Below are positions 27,577 to 36,354 of a stretch of DNA of 64,000 bases, piece after piece. Every line of letters begins with the position of its first letter. Position 1 is the first letter of the stretch. The translations under genes were made by a program, and so were the position numbers. Source of the stretch: Pseudomonas japonica (GTDB lineage Bacteria > Pseudomonadota > Gammaproteobacteria > Pseudomonadales > Pseudomonadaceae); NCBI RefSeq assembly GCF_013522925.1, contig NZ_JAAMQU010000004.1:1-64000 (forward strand), read 5' to 3'. Under the pieces are notes generated by a model, which saw only the letters and a program-made list of their open reading frames with translations, ran no database searches and was not told where the DNA came from.

Positions 27577-29088
27577 ATGGATGCGCTTCGTGTCTCGCAC
27601 GCCCCTGCCTGGGCCATCTGGCTGCTCATGTCGAGCCTGCTTGCCGGTTGCGCCGCAAACCCCCGCGGGCCGGAGCCTACCCCGAATGCCGATACCTCCC
27701 GGGGTCAAACCCTGCAGTTAGCCAAGGAACCCGACCAGGGCGGGCCCAGCTGTATCCCCGACGGCCAGGTGGACCTGCGAAACACTGACCCCGACGACAG
27801 CTATGAGCAGGTCACTGCCCGCTGGAAACAACTGGCCTGCCGCTATAAAGCGACCCAGGGGCGCAAGCTGCTGGTATTCCTGGACGGCACGGCAAACAAC
27901 AAACAGAGCAGCACGAACATTTGGCGATTGTACGATCTGGCGCTGAAGGCGGCGGACCACGGCCAGCCGGTGATCCCCTATTACGACCGGGGCGTGGGCA
28001 ATGACAAGCGCTCGCAGGTGACCGGCAACCTGTTCGGCTCCGGTGTGAGCCTGAACGTACGCCAGGCCTACCGCTTCCTCGCCCAGGCCTACCGGCCGGG
28101 AGACCAGATCTACCTGTTCGGTTTCAGCCGTGGGGCCTTTACGGCACGCTCGCTCAACGGCTTTATCGAGTTCGCCGGGCTGCTGGATGCTGAGGCGCTC
28201 GGGGTCGACTGGGGAGATCGCATGCCAGCCTTTACGGGGCTTACCCGGCTGCACCGGGAGGCCAATCACCTGTACGAAATCTACTTCAGCCGCGATACCG
28301 GCAGTGCCCGCTTCGAGCCCACCCTGCGCAAGCATCTGCAGGATTATGAGAAGCAACACGGCCTGCCGGTGCGCCCGGTGACAGTCGAAGCCATCGGCGT
28401 GTTCGACACCGTGCCGGCCGCCGGGCTGCTGCGCGACGAGGAGCCCGACGACCATCGCATCGGCCTGTACGCCCGCCGGGGGTACCATGCGATGTCCCTG
28501 GACGAGCAGCGTGACGACTTTCGCTTGCAGCGCTTTTTCGCCCCCTTGCGTGACGGGCAACGGTTACAGGAGGTGTGGTTCGCCGGCGTGCACGCGGATG
28601 TGGGGGGCGGCTATGGCGCGCCGGCGCTCAGTGGCTGCCCTCTCGACCCAAACCTTCCCAAGGCGCAGCAACCCATCGGGTTGGAAGCAACGCCGCTGCG
28701 CTGGATGCTGGGCAACTTCACTGCCGATCGCATTTTCGCCGACGCTCCCTGGCCGCAGGAATGCCTGGATGGCCGCCTGCACGACGAGTTCCTCGACAGC
28801 GTGGGCCTGAGACAGCGGGTATTCCGGCTGGCTGGCCTTAACCGCCGACACCCCGTGGTGGGGGACACCGTGGACGGCAGCGTGCTTTGCCGTATGCAGA
28901 TCACCTTGGCCGAGGGGGTGCGGCACTGCGAACGCGAGCCCGAGGGGCACTATCGCCCGGCCAACCTGGGGGATGATCCGCGGCGGCTGTTCAAGGTACT
29001 GCCGCGCGCCTGCCCGGCAACGGCAAGGCCGCAGGCCCAGCGCGAGCAAACCGCCGACGCGCCAGTCACCCGCTGCGCCACGCCCTGA
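27577..29088 (+). CDS. DUF2235 (Tle1-like) hydrolase, predicted lipoprotein
   Basis: This 503-residue protein has a lipoprotein signal ending SLLAGC (Cys25), with alanine next, so outer-membrane sorting is likely. The DUF2235 alpha/beta hydrolase domain (about 100-400) shows LVFLDGTANN, the nucleophile motif GFSRGAFTAR (Ser about 183), FDTVPA, and FAGVHADVGGGY, which supplies the catalytic Asp and His. The family includes phospholipase effectors of type VI secretion (Tle1) and many proteins of unknown role. No vgrG, PAAR or immunity gene is adjacent. Its stop abuts that of the convergent diguanylate cyclase within TGATCA. The likely activity is phospholipase or esterase at the cell envelope. 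Confidence 0.82.
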   Translation: MDALRVSHAPAWAIWLLMSSLLAGCAANPRGPEPTPNADTSRGQTLQLAKEPDQGGPSCIPDGQVDLRNTDPDDSYEQVTARWKQLACRYKATQGRKLLVFLDGTANNKQSSTNIWRLYDLALKAADHGQPVIPYYDRGVGNDKRSQVTGNLFGSGVSLNVRQAYRFLAQAYRPGDQIYLFGFSRGAFTARSLNGFIEFAGLLDAEALGVDWGDRMPAFTGLTRLHREANHLYEIYFSRDTGSARFEPTLRKHLQDYEKQHGLPVRPVTVEAIGVFDTVPAAGLLRDEEPDDHRIGLYARRGYHAMSLDEQRDDFRLQRFFAPLRDGQRLQEVWFAGVHADVGGGYGAPALSGCPLDPNLPKAQQPIGLEATPLRWMLGNFTADRIFADAPWPQECLDGRLHDEFLDSVGLRQRVFRLAGLNRRHPVVGDTVDGSVLCRMQITLAEGVRHCEREPEGHYRPANLGDDPRRLFKVLPRACPATARPQAQREQTADAPVTRCATP

Positions 29089-30141
29089 TCACACCGGCAG
29101 TTCCTGCAACCACAAGCGGTTCTTGCCGCTGTGCTTGGCCCGGTACAGCGCTTCATCGGCCGCTTGCAGCCAGTCCCGCTCGGAGCCGTACTTGCGTGAA
29201 TAGGGCACCAGGCCAATGCTCAGGCTGGCCTGGGCCACAGGCGAGGCGCCGTCGGTCCAGTCGCTGAAGCGCTTGCGAATATCGTTAAGCTGATCGAAGG
29301 CCTGGCTCACGGTTATGTCGTAGAGAATCACGCAGAACTCGTCGCCGCCGTAGCGCCCAGGTACCGCTTGGGGCCCAAGCCCGGCGCGCAGGAGGTTGGC
29401 CAAGCGGGCGATGATCGCATCACCGACCAGGTGCCCATGGCTGTCGTTGATGGTCTTGAAGTCGTCGATGTCCAGCAAGGCAAGGATGGCGACCTTCTGC
29501 CCGCCACGACATTCCCGCCAGGTGGCGCGCAGCCGCTCCAGCCAGGCGGCCTGGTGCAGCAGGTTGGTCATGCCGTCCAGCGTACTGATCAGCTTGAAGG
29601 CTTTTTTGTGCACCGCCAGCTGCACGGCCAGCCGGTAGCTCGCGCTGCCCACCGCCAGCGGGTAGATCACCAGCATCGGCAAGCAAGCGAGCATCTGCAG
29701 TTCGGTGGTGTGGGGTGCCAACTTGAAACCGGTGAGCAGCAACGCGGCAATCACGCCAACCCCTTGCAGCAACACTGTCCAGCGCAACAACGCCCAACCG
29801 CCAGCGGCCACCGCATTCATCAATACCATTGCCAGCAGCAACACCGAGGGCAACAGGTTGAGCGCCATCTGGCCCGCCCACAGGCCCGCAAATGCGCCGT
29901 CCAGCAGCAGGCTGCGGCGCTCCGCCGTGTAGGGGTCCAGGGCGGCCCGGTTTACCCGGTAGGCCAAGGTGGGCCACACAAACGCGTTCAGGCCTATCAG
30001 TGCCCACACCCAACTGCTGGTACCGCCATTGCTCAGCGCCACCGCAACGATGAATACCGCACTGAGCACGCAGCCCAGGGACCGCGGGCCATAGATTCGG
30101 CGGGCAAAATCACGGCCCAGTTCGCGGCGGCTGCTCGGCAT
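29089..30141 (-). CDS. MASE2-GGDEF diguanylate cyclase
   Basis: This 350-residue inner-membrane enzyme should make cyclic di-GMP from two GTP. The N-terminal MASE2-like region (about 15-170) has four to five hydrophobic segments. The GGDEF domain (about 185-345) has an intact active site, GRYGGDEF (about 274-281), plus LALLDIDDFKTINDSHGH. No RxxD inhibitory site precedes GGDEF (the stretch reads LGPQAVP), so product feedback by that route is unlikely. AGGAAT upstream supports the start. It lies between the lipoprotein gene and a hybrid histidine kinase on the opposite strand. Confidence 0.92.
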   Translation of the reverse strand: MPSSRRELGRDFARRIYGPRSLGCVLSAVFIVAVALSNGGTSSWVWALIGLNAFVWPTLAYRVNRAALDPYTAERRSLLLDGAFAGLWAGQMALNLLPSVLLLAMVLMNAVAAGGWALLRWTVLLQGVGVIAALLLTGFKLAPHTTELQMLACLPMLVIYPLAVGSASYRLAVQLAVHKKAFKLISTLDGMTNLLHQAAWLERLRATWRECRGGQKVAILALLDIDDFKTINDSHGHLVGDAIIARLANLLRAGLGPQAVPGRYGGDEFCVILYDITVSQAFDQLNDIRKRFSDWTDGASPVAQASLSIGLVPYSRKYGSERDWLQAADEALYRAKHSGKNRLWLQELPV

Positions 30142-30441
30142 GGCTTGGTCATTCCTGATGGCTTACTAACGGATAGCCAACGCCGGCGTTCGGGCTCGCA
30201 CAGATGGCAAGCGAGCCAAGAGGCTCGCGGGCGGGATAATGTCACTTTGATATAAGCGGAACAATGGCCAATGGATTACTTTGCTTGGCCTTCCGACCGG
30301 CGTAGTAGAGCCGCCAGGGCGCCGCCACAAGCTCTGCGCGCGCCGATAATCTGTAATCCTGCCGCTTTGGCAGGTTATCCCCTACACTTGCGCGCCGCAC
30401 ACTCTCGGCGGATTCAAGGCGTGGCCAGGGCAGCAGTACCA
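30142..30441. other. 300-base divergent intergenic region with a hairpin
   Basis: This region lies between the divergent diguanylate cyclase and hybrid kinase genes, so it should hold promoters for both. The only clear structure is a perfect hairpin, GCGAGCC (30211-30217) and GGCTCGC (30222-30228) with loop AAGA. In-frame codons upstream of ATG 30442 are open back to 30271 but encode nothing recognisable. Confidence 0.5.
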
Positions 30442-33400
30442 ATGACACAAACCGACATCACTTTCGCGCAGGGCTTTCTGTCCGGCGGCGGCGAAATGGG
30501 CGCGCGCATCCGCGCCTTCGATTGGGCCAGCACGCCGCTGGGTAACCCGCAGGGCTGGCCCCAATCGCTGCGGTCGGCCATGAGCATCTGCCTCAACTCC
30601 AGCCTTCCAACGGCGATCTACTGGGGGCCAGAGCTGCGTCTGCTCTATAACGACGCCTGGGCGTTCATACCTGGTGAACGCCACCCAGGGTGCCTGGGGC
30701 AACCCGCCGCCGAGGTGTGGCGCGACATCTGGCACATCGTTGGGCCGCAGTTGAACCAGGTACGTGATAGCGGTGAGGGCTTCACCGTGTTTGACCAGTT
30801 GCTGCCGTTGATGCGAAACGGTGAGGTGACCGAAAGCTACTGGAACTACAGCCTCACGCCTATCCGCGGCGAAACGGGTGACATCGCGGGCATTTTCAAC
30901 CAGGGCCACGACACTACCCGGCGCGTGCTGCACGAGCGCCAGCGTGAAGCCGACCTGGCGCGCCAAAAGCGGATGTTCGAGCAGGCCCCCGGGTTCATGA
31001 CCATATTGCGCGGGCCCGAACATGTGTTCGAGTTTGTGAACAGCGCCTACCTGCGGCTGTTCGGGCACAGGGGCTTTATCGGCAAGCCTATTCGCGAGGT
31101 GTTCCCTGAGCTTGAAGGCCAGGGCTTCTACGAGTGGCTGGACCGCGTGTACACCACCGGTGAACGTTTCGTGGCCAAGCGCACCCCGATCATGCTGGCC
31201 TACGAAGGGGCGCCCAGCGAGCAGCGCTACCTGGACTTTATCTACGAACCGCTCACGGACGAAGCCAACCGGGTGATCGGCATCTTCTGCGAAGGTTTTG
31301 ACGTGACCGAAGCGCACCTGGCCCAGGCCGCGCTCGCTGCCAGCGAGGAGCGGTTTCGCGCGGCGCTGGCCATCGACACTGTCGGCGCGGTGTTTTTCAC
31401 CGACGACGGCGTATTGCTGGACGCCAACGAAGCCTTCCTGCGCATGAGCGGGTACAGCGCCGAGGACGTGCAGGCCGGCCGGTTGAACTGGAAAATGCTC
31501 ACGCCGGCCGAGTGGCGGCGGCCCTGGCTCAGGGCAATGGCGGAGCTGAAGGCCTGCGGCGTCGCCACACCGTTCGAGCGCGAGCATCTGCGCAAGGACG
31601 GCAGCCGGTGGTGGTCCCTGGTCGCAGCCAAACGCCTGCCGGATGGCAGCTGTTTCGAACTGGTGGTGGACATCACCGACCGGGTGCGCGCCGAGGAAGC
31701 CCTGCGCGAACAAACCCGTACCCTGGAAACCCTCGACCAGATCAACAAACTGTTGGCCGGCGACCTGGACCTGGAACGGGTGGTGCAAACCTTGACCGAT
31801 GCCGGGGTAGCGCTCACAGGCGCCCGGTTCGGCGCGTTCTTCCATAACGTGCTGGATGACAGTGGCGAGCACCTCACCCTGTTCACGCTGTCTGGGGCCG
31901 AGCGGGAACAGTTTTCCGCGCTCGGCGGGTTGCGCGCCACGCCGGTGTTCGCCCCGACCTTCCGTAACGAAGGCGTGGTGCGTTCCGACGATATCCTGGC
32001 CGACCCCCGCTACGGGCAGCGGGGCCCCCACAACGGTATGCCCGAGGGCCATCTGCCGGTGCGCAGTTACCTGGCAGTGTCAGTGGTATCCCGGGCGGGC
32101 GAAGTGCTGGGTGGGCTGTTTTTCGGGCACCCCGAACCCGGCCGCTTCGGCGAGCGACACGAGCGAGTGATGGTCGCCCTGGCTGCCCAGGCCGCTATCG
32201 CCATCGACAACGCACGGTTGTTCCAGCAGGTACAAACCGCCAATGAAACCCTCGAGCAGCGGGTGGCCGAGCGTACTGAAGAACTCACTCAGGCACACGA
32301 AGCCCTGCGCCAGGCGCAAAAGATGGAAGCGGTGGGGCAGCTCACGGGCGGCATTGCCCACGACTTCAACAACTTGCTGGCGGGCATCATCGGCGGGCTG
32401 GAGATCGTCGAACAGCGGCTCAAGGCCGGCCGTTCGGATAACCTCGACCGCTTCCTCAAGGGCGCGCAGAACTCCGCCCAGCGGGCGGCCGCACTCACCC
32501 AGCGGCTGTTGGCGTTTTCCCGTCGGCAAACCCTGGCCCCCCGCCCCCTCGACGTGAACCAACTGGTGATGGGCATGCAGGAGTTGATCGGGCGTACGGT
32601 GGGCCCGGCGATCGAAGTGCGAGTGAGCGTCACAGCGGGCCTGTGGCCAGCCTGCGTTGACGCCCCTCAATTGGAAAGCGCACTGCTGAACCTGGCAATC
32701 AATGCGCGTGACGCCATGCCTGCAGGTGGCAGCATCACACTGGAAACCAGCAATCTGCACCTCGATAGCAAAGCCGCCGTAACCTATGACCTGCCACCGG
32801 GCGAGTACCTGCGCATTGGCGTGACGGATACCGGCACGGGCATTCCCGGGAACATTATCGAGCGGATTTTCGACCCCTTCTTCACCACCAAGCCCATCGG
32901 CCAGGGCACCGGCCTGGGCCTGTCCATGGTGCACGGCTTCGTGCGCCAGTCGGGCGGGCAGGTGCGGGTTCATTCCGAGGTGAACCTGGGCACTACGGTC
33001 AATCTTTACCTGCCACGCCACCTGGGTGAGGCGACGCCGGAGGGTAGGCCCGTACCCGTGGCGGCGGCGGAAACCGGCATGGGCGAAACCGTGCTGGTGA
33101 TTGATGACGAGGCCACCGTGCGCATGCTGATGGTGGAGGCGCTGGAGCATGCCGGTTACCGCACCTTGCAGGCCAATGATGGGCCAGCCGGCCTCAAACT
33201 GCTGGCGAGCGAGCCCCGCATCGACCTGCTGGTGACTGACGTGGGCTTGCCCGGCGGCATGAATGGCCGCCAGGTGGCTGACGCGGCGCGCATGGCACGC
33301 CCTTCGCTTCAAGTCCTGTTTGTGACCGGTTTCGCCGAGCATTCGGTGCTGGCTGCGGGGGACCTGGAAGACGGCATGGCGGTATTGAGCAAACCCTTCT

Positions 33401-33450
33401 CCATGGCCAGCCTGGCAGCGAACGTTGCCCGGATGCTCGGCAACCCCTGA
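30442..33450 (+). CDS. Hybrid sensor histidine kinase, PAS x3-GAF-HK-receiver
   Basis: This 1002-residue signalling protein has no clear membrane segment and is probably cytoplasmic. Three PAS-like regions span about 30-430. The first begins with GNPQGWPQSLRSA, as in many soluble light- or redox-sensing kinases. A GAF domain follows (about 440-595). The kinase core has H-box TGGIAHDFNNLL (His about 638), N-box LNLAINARDAM, DTGTGIP and GTGLGLSMV. The C-terminal receiver has LVIDDEAT and the phosphoacceptor Asp in LLVTDVGLPGG (about 932). ATG 30442 was chosen because domain similarity begins just after it. No partner gene is adjacent; the output is unknown. Confidence 0.9.
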   Translation: MTQTDITFAQGFLSGGGEMGARIRAFDWASTPLGNPQGWPQSLRSAMSICLNSSLPTAIYWGPELRLLYNDAWAFIPGERHPGCLGQPAAEVWRDIWHIVGPQLNQVRDSGEGFTVFDQLLPLMRNGEVTESYWNYSLTPIRGETGDIAGIFNQGHDTTRRVLHERQREADLARQKRMFEQAPGFMTILRGPEHVFEFVNSAYLRLFGHRGFIGKPIREVFPELEGQGFYEWLDRVYTTGERFVAKRTPIMLAYEGAPSEQRYLDFIYEPLTDEANRVIGIFCEGFDVTEAHLAQAALAASEERFRAALAIDTVGAVFFTDDGVLLDANEAFLRMSGYSAEDVQAGRLNWKMLTPAEWRRPWLRAMAELKACGVATPFEREHLRKDGSRWWSLVAAKRLPDGSCFELVVDITDRVRAEEALREQTRTLETLDQINKLLAGDLDLERVVQTLTDAGVALTGARFGAFFHNVLDDSGEHLTLFTLSGAEREQFSALGGLRATPVFAPTFRNEGVVRSDDILADPRYGQRGPHNGMPEGHLPVRSYLAVSVVSRAGEVLGGLFFGHPEPGRFGERHERVMVALAAQAAIAIDNARLFQQVQTANETLEQRVAERTEELTQAHEALRQAQKMEAVGQLTGGIAHDFNNLLAGIIGGLEIVEQRLKAGRSDNLDRFLKGAQNSAQRAAALTQRLLAFSRRQTLAPRPLDVNQLVMGMQELIGRTVGPAIEVRVSVTAGLWPACVDAPQLESALLNLAINARDAMPAGGSITLETSNLHLDSKAAVTYDLPPGEYLRIGVTDTGTGIPGNIIERIFDPFFTTKPIGQGTGLGLSMVHGFVRQSGGQVRVHSEVNLGTTVNLYLPRHLGEATPEGRPVPVAAAETGMGETVLVIDDEATVRMLMVEALEHAGYRTLQANDGPAGLKLLASEPRIDLLVTDVGLPGGMNGRQVADAARMARPSLQVLFVTGFAEHSVLAAGDLEDGMAVLSKPFSMASLAANVARMLGNP

Positions 33451-33547
33451 GCCTTTTGCGATTTTGTTGTGCCGTTGCGGTAACAGCTAACCTGTGAATG
33501 TGTCGAAACGGGGCGCGGTTACTCATCACCCACACAGGAACGCAACG

Positions 33548-34396
33548 ATGCGAGAGAGCGATAAACGCTGGGCCATGGGGCTGCTTGCGGCCTGCCTGCT
33601 GGCAACCGGTACGGCCAACGCCAAGGACTGGAGCCGCGTGAACATCGCCACCGAAGGCAGCTACGAGCCGTGGAACCTCACCCTGCCGGGCGGAAAGGTG
33701 AGCGGCTTCGAGCCTGAACTGATGGAGGTGCTGTGCCAGCGCATGAAGCTGGAATGCGTGCTGAAGGTGCAGAACTGGGACGGGATGATCGCCAGCCTCA
33801 ACGCCGGCAAGTTCGACGTGTTGATGGATGCGATCGTGATCACCGAAGAGCGCAAGCAGGTGATGGCCTTCTCCACCCCTTATGCCCGCACGCCAGCGAG
33901 CTTCGCGGCCATGGACGCCAAGCTGCTGCCCGGCACGCCTGGCAAGGAAGGCGCCATCACCCTGGCCAATGACCCTGCTCAGATCAAGCCGGCCGTCGAG
34001 GCCCTGCGCAAGGCATTGGACGGTAAAACCATCGGCATTGCCTCCGGCACGGTGTACACGCCGTTCATCGACGAGTACTTCAAGGACGTGGCCACGGTGC
34101 GCGAGTACAGCACCTCGGCGGACGCGATCCTGGACCTGAACGCCGGCCGCATCGACGCGGTATTCGACGACGTGACCTTCCTCAACGCCACCCTGGAAAA
34201 GCCCGATAACAAAGGCCTGGCGTATACCGGGCCGGAGATCGCCGGGCCCATCTGGGGCGAAGGCGAGGCGTTGGGCTTTCGCAAGGCGGACACCGACCTC
34301 AAGGCCCGCTTCGACGCCGCCCTCAAGGACGCCATCGCCGATGGCACGGTCAAGCGCCTGAGCGAGAAGTGGTTCAAGGTGGACCTCACCCCGTAA
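33548..34396 (+). CDS. Polar amino-acid ABC transporter binding protein
   Basis: This 282-residue periplasmic protein has a signal peptide (GLLAACLLATGTANA, cleaved before KDW) and the family 3 solute-binding fold: IATEGSYEPWNL, GFEPELMEVLCQRM, FDVLMDAIVITEERKQ, and a late GKTIGIASGTVY. AGGAA lies before ATG 33548. The motif pattern resembles lysine/arginine/ornithine- or opine-type proteins. Two permease genes follow on the same strand, but no ATPase gene does. Confidence 0.88.
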   Translation: MRESDKRWAMGLLAACLLATGTANAKDWSRVNIATEGSYEPWNLTLPGGKVSGFEPELMEVLCQRMKLECVLKVQNWDGMIASLNAGKFDVLMDAIVITEERKQVMAFSTPYARTPASFAAMDAKLLPGTPGKEGAITLANDPAQIKPAVEALRKALDGKTIGIASGTVYTPFIDEYFKDVATVREYSTSADAILDLNAGRIDAVFDDVTFLNATLEKPDNKGLAYTGPEIAGPIWGEGEALGFRKADTDLKARFDAALKDAIADGTVKRLSEKWFKVDLTP

Positions 34397-34429
34397 TGGC
34401 CCTTGCCCGACCACGAAGGAGACACCCGC

Positions 34430-35152
34430 ATGGCGCTTGTGGAGCTGCTGGGCTTCAGTGAACACGGCTGGGGGCCGACGCTGCTTCAAGCGGCGGGAAT
34501 GACCCTGGTGCTCACCGCTGTAGCGCTGTTGATCGGCGCAGTGGCCGGCGCCCTGGTGGCCATGGCCAAGTTGTCATCGCGGCGGGCACTGCGCTGGCTG
34601 GGAGAGCTGTATTCCGTGCTGTTTCGCGGCATTCCGGAATTGTTGGTGATCTACCTGTTCTACTTCGGCGGCGCCACCATGGTCTCGGCAGTTACCCACT
34701 GGTTCGGCGGCGGTGGCTACATCGACGTGCCGCCCTTTGCGGTGGGCGCGCTGGCGGTGGGGCTGATTTCCGGGTCGTACCAGGCCGAGGTGTACCGGGG
34801 CGCGTACCTGGCGGTACCCAAGGGCGAACTCGAAGCGGCCAGCGCGATTGGCATGTCCCCTGCCCTGCGCCTGCGCCGGGTACTGATCCCGCAGGTGTTG
34901 CGCTTTGCCCTGCCTGGGTTGGGCAACGTGTGGCAGATGAGCCTGAAGGATTCGGCACTGATATCGGTGATCGGGCTGGTGGAGCTGATGCGCGCCAGCC
35001 AGGTGGCGGCGGGCTCGACGCGCCAGTACTTCACCTTTTACATCGTGGGCGGCCTGGGGTATCTGGCGCTCACGTGGCTGTCGGGCCGTGTGTTCGCCGC
35101 CGCCGAAGCCCGCGTGCGCCGCACCCGCCGTACCAATGCGATGCACTCCTGA
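34430..35152 (+). CDS. Polar amino-acid ABC permease 1 (HisQ/OccQ type)
   Basis: This 240-residue inner-membrane permease has about five helices and the EAA loop GELEAASAIGMSPALRLRRV (about 127-146). AAGGAG precedes ATG 34430 at ideal spacing. The motif VLFRGIPELLVIY is typical of the HisQ/OccQ subfamily. It forms a heterodimer with the next gene product, six bases downstream, for import of a basic or opine-like amino acid. Confidence 0.9.
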   Translation: MALVELLGFSEHGWGPTLLQAAGMTLVLTAVALLIGAVAGALVAMAKLSSRRALRWLGELYSVLFRGIPELLVIYLFYFGGATMVSAVTHWFGGGGYIDVPPFAVGALAVGLISGSYQAEVYRGAYLAVPKGELEAASAIGMSPALRLRRVLIPQVLRFALPGLGNVWQMSLKDSALISVIGLVELMRASQVAAGSTRQYFTFYIVGGLGYLALTWLSGRVFAAAEARVRRTRRTNAMHS

Positions 35153-35158
35153 GGGCCT

Positions 35159-35899
35159 GTGGTGATCGACTTCGAATTTTTGGGTAGCACCCTGCTCAAG
35201 CTGATGGGGGCGCTGCCCACCACGCTCGGGTTGTTCTTCGCGTCGCTCGTGCTAGGTTTGTGCCTTTCGCTTGGGGTAGTGGCCTTGCGGGTGAACCGGC
35301 GCCTTTGGTTGAGTTACCCCGCGCGTGGGTATATCGCGCTGTTCCGCGGCACCCCATTGCTGGTGCAGATGTTTCTGATTTACTACGGCCTGGGGCAGTT
35401 CCCCGAGGTGCGCCAGAGCTTCGCCTGGGTGGTACTGCGTTCGCCCTATGCCTGCGCCGTGCTCTCGCTGGCCTTGTGTACCGCAGGGTACACCGCCGAG
35501 ATCATCCGCGGTGGCCTGTTGAGCGTGCCTCAAGGGCAGATCGAAGCAGGCCTGGCCATCGGGCTCTCTCGTTGGCAGCTGCTGCGCCGGATCATTGCCC
35601 CCATCACCTTGCGCCAGGCGCTGCCGGCATACTCCACAGAGGCCATTCTGCTGGTCAAATCTACGGCACTGGCCAGCCTGGTGACCGTGTGGGACGTCAC
35701 TGGCGTTGCCCAGCAGATCATCCAGCGCAGCTACCGCACCCTTGAGGTGTTCGCCTGCGCCGCGGCTATTTATCTGGTGCTGAATTTCCTGGTAGTGCGC
35801 GCCGTGGCCTGGCTGGAGCACCGCCTTGCCGTGCCGACGCGCCCCTTGGAAAGCGATGCCCCGGCACAAGCTACGGCGCCCCTACCTACCGACCCTTGA
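35159..35899 (+). CDS. Polar amino-acid ABC permease 2 (HisM/OccM type)
   Basis: This 246-residue permease has about five helices and the EAA loop GQIEAGLAIGLSRWQLLRRI. FRGTPLLVQMFLIYYG marks the HisM/OccM subfamily. Two GTG codons, 35159 and 35162, can serve as start, with GAGGG upstream. The usual fourth gene, for the ATPase, does not follow, so the transporter must borrow an ATPase encoded elsewhere. Confidence 0.9.
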   Translation: MVIDFEFLGSTLLKLMGALPTTLGLFFASLVLGLCLSLGVVALRVNRRLWLSYPARGYIALFRGTPLLVQMFLIYYGLGQFPEVRQSFAWVVLRSPYACAVLSLALCTAGYTAEIIRGGLLSVPQGQIEAGLAIGLSRWQLLRRIIAPITLRQALPAYSTEAILLVKSTALASLVTVWDVTGVAQQIIQRSYRTLEVFACAAAIYLVLNFLVVRAVAWLEHRLAVPTRPLESDAPAQATAPLPTDP

Positions 35900-35943
35900 C
35901 GCTGACTGCGCTGAACCGGCTCGGCCTGCCTACCCGCCGGCAA

Positions 35944-36156
35944 TCAGGCTTCAGGCTTGGGCATCGGCTGCGCCACGCCACTTTCCACCCCACCGGACGC
36001 ATCGTCCAGTGTATCGGCGTTGCTGGTATCGCTCGCTTCCGATTCCAGCTCGTCGCTGGCCTGCTTCCAATGCGAATGCGCCGCGCCTTCCGGGCGGCCT
36101 TCGCGCTCCCAGAGTTCGTACGCACGGTCTCGGATCTTGCTTTCGTCCACGCTCAT
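35944..36156 (-). CDS. DUF2934 small protein
   Basis: This 70-residue, acidic, cytoplasmic protein begins at ATG 36156 behind GAGGA. Residues 5-38 match the DUF2934 pattern (I-R-x-R-A-Y-E-L-W-E-x-E-G-R-P-E-G-x-x-x-x-H-W), and the rest is a low-complexity acidic tail. Such proteins are common in Pseudomonas and have no assigned biochemical role. It is divergent from the acyl-CoA dehydrogenase-like gene. Confidence 0.8.
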   Translation of the reverse strand: MSVDESKIRDRAYELWEREGRPEGAAHSHWKQASDELESEASDTSNADTLDDASGGVESGVAQPMPKPEA

Positions 36157-36354
36157 GGCCGTAGTCCTCGTTCGCTGATGGCTGTTCCCACATCGACCCG
36201 GCAACGGGCCGTAAGTTGGATGAAAGCGATACCGTGCCGACGGCTGGCCAGGCCCGCCAAGGCTTCTGACAGAAGGCACGCGGGCCGATGAAATGTGCTG
36301 AACCCGTTGCGCTTGTGCAACTCCTATACAAAACGCAGCGACGGGACAATTTTG

